A stretch of 64,000 nt of DNA from Maribacter hydrothermalis (GTDB taxonomy: Bacteria > Bacteroidota > Bacteroidia > Flavobacteriales > Flavobacteriaceae): assembly GCF_001913155.1 (NCBI RefSeq), contig NZ_CP018760.1, positions 1,116,001-1,180,000 of the forward strand, read 5' to 3'. The notes beneath the pieces were generated by a model that was not told the DNA's origin, searched no databases, and saw only the letters and a program-made list of their open reading frames with translations. Of this stretch, positions 59,996 through 64,000 are shown in pieces; the stretch's first letter is position 1, and each line of letters opens with the position of its first letter. The translations under genes and the position numbers were made by a program.

Positions 59996-60291
59996 AAAAT
60001 ATTCTAAGACGTCAAAATCTGAACTGGAATCGAGCTGGCTAAAAGAAATTTTTTTAAGGAAAATCTGTGATTTAAGTTCAAAACGCAATCGGAATTTATA
60101 AACGTTGCGCTGTTGGAATTGAAAAGTAAAACGCAAAGTTTGCGCAGTCAGAATGGAAAAACTAAACGAGCCAAACGTGCAAAAGATTTTACGAATATTA
60201 TGGAATCGTAATGGAAAAAAGAATTTTAAAAGCTGAACGCAATTAGTCTTGCGAAACGTAATCTGGGTATAAAAAAAATACTTTTGCTAAC
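59989..60291 (+). other. non-coding cassette-like unit
   Basis: About 300 bp with no convincing ORF, bounded by GTTAGCA and its complement TGCTAAC (60285-60291). The match extends to about 15 nt with one mismatch (GTTAGCAAAAATATT against GTTAGCAAAAGTATT). Inside are repeated fragments such as AAACGCAA, GTTGCGC/GCGCA and GGAATCG. It resembles an ORF-less integron cassette or a short inverted-repeat element. Confidence 0.5.
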
Positions 60292-60334
60292 AACGGTAAC
60301 CGTTGCACAAGCTTAAATTCTGAATAAAATCAAC

Positions 60335-60365
60335 ATAATAAAGCCTCTTTAAGAGGTTTTATTAT
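60335..60365. terminator. terminator at the end of the IS transposase
   Basis: A 15-bp stem (ATAATAAAGCCTCTT with its complement, one G-T pair) and a one-base loop lie 14 bp beyond the transposase stop, inside the IS. Confidence 0.8.
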
Positions 60366-60378
60366 TACCGGTTCAGTA

Positions 60379-61941
60379 TTAGAATGTCACTTTTTGATGC
60401 CTTAGGAATACTGAAAACATATCTTGGACAGTACTTTTTATAAAGACCTTAAAAGCAAGCTTTGCTAGCCCACTATTTGAACGTTTCAGTTCAAATTTCA
60501 GGTACTTCTTAAGGTTATAGGCGATTGCGGAGAGGTGCATCACCTTGTTGGCCTGTTCCAGACCTATCGTATTTATCTTGCGCATGCCCATGAACTGGGT
60601 GAGGGTACCGAAAACGGGTTCTACGGTGCTTTGTCGTTTACCCTTCATATACCTGCCCTGTGGGCTCTCGACCCTTGCGATGTTCCGTTCGTATTCCGCC
60701 CGATAATACGTGACCGAGAACTGTTTCTCGTTGACCTTTCCAAGGCAGCTTTCCATGATCGAGCAGCCCTTGCAGATCTTGCTCGACGCGCGGTACGCCT
60801 TCTTTTTGGTCTTGGTCCGGCTGTCAAGGAACACTTTTTTGAAAGGGATCACCTTGCCCTGTGGGCATAGATAATTGTCGTGTTCCCTGATGTACGTAAA
60901 CCCATCGGGACCACCTTTATAGGTGCCATGCGGTGGAATGAAACTTTTTAGCCCTTGGTTTTCCAGAAATGCATAGTTCTCCCCGCTACTATACCCCGTA
61001 TCGGCCACGCAGTTTTCAAATACCAGACCTTGTTGCCATAATCTTCTTTGCAAGCGTTGTACGATATCCTGTAATTGCTGGTTATCCTTTCCATCTGCAT
61101 GGTACGCCCTGATGTCGGTTATAACATGATGCGCCGTGTCAACACTAAGTTGAGAAAGATAGTTCAGCTTTCTGGCCTTGCCGGGTTTCACACTTATCCT
61201 GGCATCGGGGTCCGTTGGGCTATAATGTGTTTTGTTACTGGTGTACTTCGCACCTTTATTACCTGCACCGGGTCTTTGATCCTGATCCTTCGCCCACTTC
61301 TTGTTACGGCTCTTTATCGCATTCAGCTCCTTTCCACTTGCGGTAATACTACGATCGCCCTTATCCGCTTTATTATCCTTGGACTTACGGTGTGGCACTT
61401 CCCTGTCCATGGCGCTGATCGCCCGTATCCGCACCAAGTGCTCCTTTAGTTCTTCCTCGGGCACTTTCAGTTCCAAGGTATCCATACTCGCGTTCGCCTT
61501 TACCGGTGCCGAATCTATCGCTTGGGTATGACCACTTACCATTCCCTTTTCTATACACAACTGTAAAATATTCGTGAACACTTCCTCGAAAACGGACTCT
61601 GGAAACAGTTGGCGTGTACGGCTTATGGTACTGTGCCATGGAAGTTCCTCATCAATGTCATAGCCTATGAAATAAAGAATGTCCAAGCGCATCGAACAAT
61701 GCGCAATCAGTTTACGGTCGCTGATAAGGTTCTCCAGATAACCCACCAGACAAAGCTTGAAGAACACCACGGGGTCTATGCTCTTTTGACCGCTCTCCCC
61801 ATAATAGGGCCGAGTCAACTTATAGAGGAAACCAAGATCAAGGGCGGATCCCAAACGCCTGTAAAAATTGTTCTTCGGTATACGTTCACTAAGTTGGAAA
61901 CTAGCGAAAAGCTTCTCCTGGTACTCCTTTTTTCCCTGCAT
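60379..61941 (-). CDS. IS1182-family DDE transposase
   Basis: Start taken at 61941 (MQGKKEYQEKLFASFQLSER); an upstream ATG at 61974 lies close to the IS end. 520 residues. An N-terminal DUF772-like domain (NNFYRRLGSALDLGFLYKLT, DPVVFFKLCLVGYLENLISD, LPWHSTISRTRQLFP) is followed by a DDE domain with Asp in TQAIDSAPVKANAS, Asp in CVADTGYSSGENYA and Glu in STVEPVFGTLTQFMGMRK. A Cys-rich strand in the middle (CKGCSIMESCLGK) may bind zinc. It appears intact. Codon use is more G+C-rich than neighbours. Confidence 0.88.
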   Translation of the reverse strand: MQGKKEYQEKLFASFQLSERIPKNNFYRRLGSALDLGFLYKLTRPYYGESGQKSIDPVVFFKLCLVGYLENLISDRKLIAHCSMRLDILYFIGYDIDEELPWHSTISRTRQLFPESVFEEVFTNILQLCIEKGMVSGHTQAIDSAPVKANASMDTLELKVPEEELKEHLVRIRAISAMDREVPHRKSKDNKADKGDRSITASGKELNAIKSRNKKWAKDQDQRPGAGNKGAKYTSNKTHYSPTDPDARISVKPGKARKLNYLSQLSVDTAHHVITDIRAYHADGKDNQQLQDIVQRLQRRLWQQGLVFENCVADTGYSSGENYAFLENQGLKSFIPPHGTYKGGPDGFTYIREHDNYLCPQGKVIPFKKVFLDSRTKTKKKAYRASSKICKGCSIMESCLGKVNEKQFSVTYYRAEYERNIARVESPQGRYMKGKRQSTVEPVFGTLTQFMGMRKINTIGLEQANKVMHLSAIAYNLKKYLKFELKRSNSGLAKLAFKVFIKSTVQDMFSVFLRHQKVTF

Positions 61942-62013
61942 ACAACAAGTTACGATCAAATGTCCGATCGGCAAGGATCAGAGCTCGATATTTTTTATAT
62001 CTTGTGCAACAGG

Positions 62014-62141
62014 CACACCGTGTATAATTCATTGCTGGTTATAGCCTACTTACGAAAGTCCTCGCGGACTTTCTATCTGTGATTTATTTGCTAAATTTAG
62101 TGCTTAAACACGCAACGAAATCATACACACAAACGTTAGGC
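62014..62141 (+). other. attC-like folded site ending in GTTAGGC
   Basis: An imperfect palindrome of ~128 nt. GTGTATAATTCATTGC (62020-62035) pairs with GCAACGAAATCATACAC (62112-62128) with a few unpaired bases. Further inside GGTTATAGCCTA pairs loosely with TAGTGCTTAAACA, and at the centre GAAAGTCC-TCGC-GGACTTTC (62054-62073) is a perfect hairpin. It ends in the core GTTAGGC (62135-62141). Its own 5' core has been cut off by the IS. Integron attC sites have this layout. Confidence 0.65.
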
Positions 62142-62158
62142 AAAATTAAAAAAACAGA

Positions 62159-63013
62159 ATGGAGATAACAAAGCTATCGGAATTTACAGACGCATTAGTT
62201 AAAATCAATAGCGAAGAAGATAAGACTTTGTTTTTTCGCGGACATTCAAATAAAAAGTATGATTTAAAACCTACCCTTTACCGTCCAGAAAGATTTTACT
62301 TGTCAGAGCATAAAATTTTTAGAGAGGCAATATTAAATTGTCCGCAAGATTTTAAAGATTGTAAAAGTGCAATTGAAATACTTGTTAAAATGCAACATTA
62401 CGGAGTTCCAACTCGAATATTGGATTTATCTCGAAATGCCTTGACCGCTCTGTTTTTTGCTTGCTATTCAAGGAAAGAAAAAGACGGAGAGGTTGTTATA
62501 TTAAATATTCCAAATGAAGAAATTTGTTATTATGATAGTGATAAAATTAGCGTTTTATCAAATTTAGCGAAACAAGATATGAACTTTGCGTTCGAGTATG
62601 ATGAAAATTTCGACTATGATAATCCTTTACACGTAAAATATGTAAATAAGGAATATTTCGGATATTTATTGCATTCGATTAAAGAGGAAAAACCTCATTT
62701 TCAAGATATAATAAATCCGAGACATTTAGAAAAAGTTATAGCAGTTCAAGTCAAATTAGATAATCCAAGAATTATTAAACAGAACGGTGCATTTTTAGTT
62801 TTTGGAGTAGAAAAGGAAAAGTCAAAATCTGCAAGTATTAAAGAAGATTGGGTTTTAAAACCAATGAATCAAAAAGTTATAATTCCTTCAAAATCTAAAG
62901 ATGATATATTGAAAGAGTTAGAAATTTTGGGAATTAATTATAGTACTTTGTTTCCTGAATTAGATGACCAAGCTGATTACATTAAGAATAAGTACGATAA
63001 TAACATTGCCTAA
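62159..63013 (+). CDS. FRG-domain protein, cassette-like gene
   Basis: 284 residues. The FRG domain is seen in LFFRGHSNKKYDLKPTLYRP (residues ~24-43) and VKMQHYGVPTRILDLSRNAL followed by TALFFACYS. FRG proteins are scattered in accessory DNA and are of unknown function. The gene begins 18 bp after GTTAGGC, and its stop TAA lies within GCCTAAC (63008-63014), so the ORF fills a cassette from core to core. No promoter of its own is obvious. AT-rich, unlike the IS before it. Confidence 0.88.
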   Translation: MEITKLSEFTDALVKINSEEDKTLFFRGHSNKKYDLKPTLYRPERFYLSEHKIFREAILNCPQDFKDCKSAIEILVKMQHYGVPTRILDLSRNALTALFFACYSRKEKDGEVVILNIPNEEICYYDSDKISVLSNLAKQDMNFAFEYDENFDYDNPLHVKYVNKEYFGYLLHSIKEEKPHFQDIINPRHLEKVIAVQVKLDNPRIIKQNGAFLVFGVEKEKSKSASIKEDWVLKPMNQKVIIPSKSKDDILKELEILGINYSTLFPELDDQADYIKNKYDNNIA

Positions 63014-63014
63014 C
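63008..63014 (+). other. 5' core of a second attC-like site
   Basis: GCCTAAC is the exact complement of GTTAGGC at 62135 and fits RYYYAAC. The matching 3' half is not seen before the IS110-type gene, so this site was probably truncated by the insertion. Confidence 0.5.
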
Positions 63015-63073
63015 AAAGAACTGAGGTAAAAAACAAACAAATTCTTCCTTAATCTGAGACAATATTATTCTAG

Positions 63074-63111
63074 GCTCATAGATTCAAAAAACAGATTCTT
63101 GAGCTTTTTTT
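63074..63111 (+). terminator. terminator-like hairpin
   Basis: GCTCA-T-AGA-T-TC pairs with GA-T-TCT-T-GAGC (two mismatches) and is followed by seven T. It would end a plus-strand transcript from the FRG gene; it may equally be part of the IS110 end. Confidence 0.55.
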
Positions 63112-63129
63112 ATTTCATTTTTCTGCTAT

Positions 63130-64000
63130 TTATCTAGGCAATACAGAAACGTAAGTTTCATCATATGGTCTGCCAGATTTTGCGATAGCAAAAGACTGCT
63201 TTAATAGTTTGTTGGCAACGGCTATCAGTGCCAATTTCTTGCTCTTACCCTTGTTCACGATTCGCTCATACACATCTCTGCATGCCTTGTTGTGTTTACA
63301 GGCATTGAAAGAACATAGAAACAATAGATTACGAAGCTTTCTATTGCCGACCTTACTTATTCGCGCTCGACCTCTTACACTGCTCCCAGACTCCCGTATC
63401 GTTGGGGTTATACCTACATAACTACAAAGCTGTGCTGCTGTTTCGAACTTTCTGAAACCGTCAATGACAACAATTAAGAACAATGCAGTCTTTTGTCCTA
63501 TTCCTGGTATTGACGTTAACAAGGTCAATTGCTCCTGTTGGTCCTCCTTTACCAATGATAGTATCTTTGACTCGATAGCTGCTACCTCTTTGTTCAGCTG
63601 CTTCTTGTTACGTATCAAGGAACGATAAACAAACTTTGACGGTATCCCCAAAACAGCTTCCCCATGTATCTTGTTCTTGGTTGCGGTACGTTGTTTTAAA
63701 TAAGTATCCAATAACCGGAACAACTGTAAACATTCGCTCTGGGTATCCGTCAAGGCATTGTAAACAGGAACCTCGTTGATAAGGGCATATTCACATATAG
63801 CCTTGGCATCGCTCTTGTCCGTTTTTACCTTGGCAAGTTTCATTTGTATAAATCGCTTTATCGATAAAGGATTTACAACGGATACCAGTACTCCATTTTT
63901 GTAAAGAAACTGTGCAAGCCTATAATGATAGTAACCGGTAGCTTCCATAACGACCAATGAACCTTTGGGCAATTCCTTAAGGTATTTCTTGAATCCCATT
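63130..64000 (-). CDS. IS110-family transposase, N-terminus outside the window
   Basis: The frame is open to the window edge; the Met at 63999 is probably internal because IS110 proteins have about 40 more residues before GFKKYLKELPKGSLVVMEAT. The DEDD domain retains Glu in VVMEATGYYH and the Asp pair in KVKTDKSDAKAICEYA. The C-terminal Transposase_20 part is complete (LTSIPGIGQKTALFLIVVID, FRKFETAAQLCSYVGITPTI, SKVGNRKLRNLLFLCSFNAC, with the Ser of the S-x-x-G block). IS110 elements recombine through a bridge RNA from their non-coding end; that end, upstream of the gene, is off the window. Confidence 0.92.
   Translation of the reverse strand, partial: MGFKKYLKELPKGSLVVMEATGYYHYRLAQFLYKNGVLVSVVNPLSIKRFIQMKLAKVKTDKSDAKAICEYALINEVPVYNALTDTQSECLQLFRLLDTYLKQRTATKNKIHGEAVLGIPSKFVYRSLIRNKKQLNKEVAAIESKILSLVKEDQQEQLTLLTSIPGIGQKTALFLIVVIDGFRKFETAAQLCSYVGITPTIRESGSSVRGRARISKVGNRKLRNLLFLCSFNACKHNKACRDVYERIVNKGKSKKLALIAVANKLLKQSFAIAKSGRPYDETYVSVLPR

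Larger units (their letters stand above)
60302..62010 (-). mobile_element. IS1182-type insertion sequence
   Basis: Terminal inverted repeats GTTGCACAAG (60302-60311) and CTTGTGCAAC (62001-62010) bound 1709 bp with one transposase gene. Base composition is clearly richer in G+C than the surroundings. No direct target duplication is visible: the left flank ends GGTAACC, the right begins AGGCACACCG, so the insertion may have been followed by a deletion. Confidence 0.8.

Noticed and set aside
60980..60991. TCCCCGCTACTA, the same 12 bases as the 3' end of tRNA-fMet, as a possible right attachment site of the island
   Set aside because: It lies inside the IS1182 transposase gene, where it is read on the other strand as the GYSSGE part of a conserved motif. 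No longer match to the tRNA is present, so it is chance.
60535..61639. Several plus- and minus-strand ORFs of 60-124 codons in the IS region
   Set aside because: They are shadows of the G+C-richer transposase gene in other frames; none has a domain or start context.

Overview
The window is an AT-rich chromosomal segment of a member of the Bacteroidota, most likely a Flavobacteriaceae. The main signs are a SusC/SusD pair, Cys-anchored lipoproteins with short Flavobacterium-type signal peptides, Bacteroidota promoter boxes (TAnnTTTG), near absence of Shine-Dalgarno sequences, and families largely confined to this phylum (GSCFA, DUF4230, TapB-like, DUF5522, TPR-CHAT). Species cannot be fixed from the sequence.

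Layout. 1-5 kb: the end of a SusC/SusD/lipoprotein nutrient-uptake operon on the minus strand, cut by the window edge. 5.2-8.3 kb: rnhB and a large lipoprotein. 8.4-17.1 kb: a block of ordinary genes (TapB-like, kelch lipoprotein, collagen-like lipoprotein, lipB, a lipoprotein, a YqaE/Pmp3 peptide, a membrane LuxR regulator, thioredoxin-like, lysS, a DASS transporter). Almost every gene here is split by single-base, mostly homopolymer, frameshifts. Because lysS and lipB are hit, I read this as a patch of poor sequence rather than decay. 18-25.6 kb: a secreted metalloprotease, an Spy-like protein, and a 1310-residue lipoprotein that looks like a deacetylase-like/TPR/beta-barrel fusion. 25.6-40.9 kb: housekeeping (hemL, a LysM glucosaminidase, an ACC-deaminase-like enzyme, Lrp and a divergent aromatic amino acid hydroxylase, GSCFA, alaS, M23, MerR, LemA, TPM proteins). 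41-45.7 kb: a frameshifted MG2-like surface protein, der and era. 45.8-53.8 kb: three lipoproteins followed by an ECF sigma factor, a membrane anti-sigma-like TPR protein and a signal-peptide-bearing TPR-CHAT protease. 54-55.7 kb: an alanine/sodium symporter and the initiator tRNA.

55.7-64 kb is an accessory island abutting tRNA-fMet. It starts with a tyrosine integrase broken by one in-frame nonsense codon, followed by three unknown genes, two of them zinc-ribbon-like. An intact second tyrosine recombinase (58813-59943) comes next, followed by what looks like an integron-style cassette array. A GTTAGCA core lies 46 bp after the recombinase and is matched by TGCTAAC at 60285. A GTTAGGC core ends an attC-like, imperfectly self-complementary 128-nt stretch (62014-62141) and is matched by GCCTAAC at 63008, where the stop codon of an FRG-domain cassette gene sits inside the core. 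An IS1182-type and an IS110-type element have landed in or beside the attC-like sequences. The recombinase lacks the extra helix that marks classical IntI, so this may be a separate, integron-like system of Bacteroidota. It is the most interesting object in the window.

A second candidate system is the sigma / anti-sigma / TPR-CHAT locus. Its topology suggests a periplasmic CHAT protease that could release an ECF sigma factor by cutting its membrane partner.
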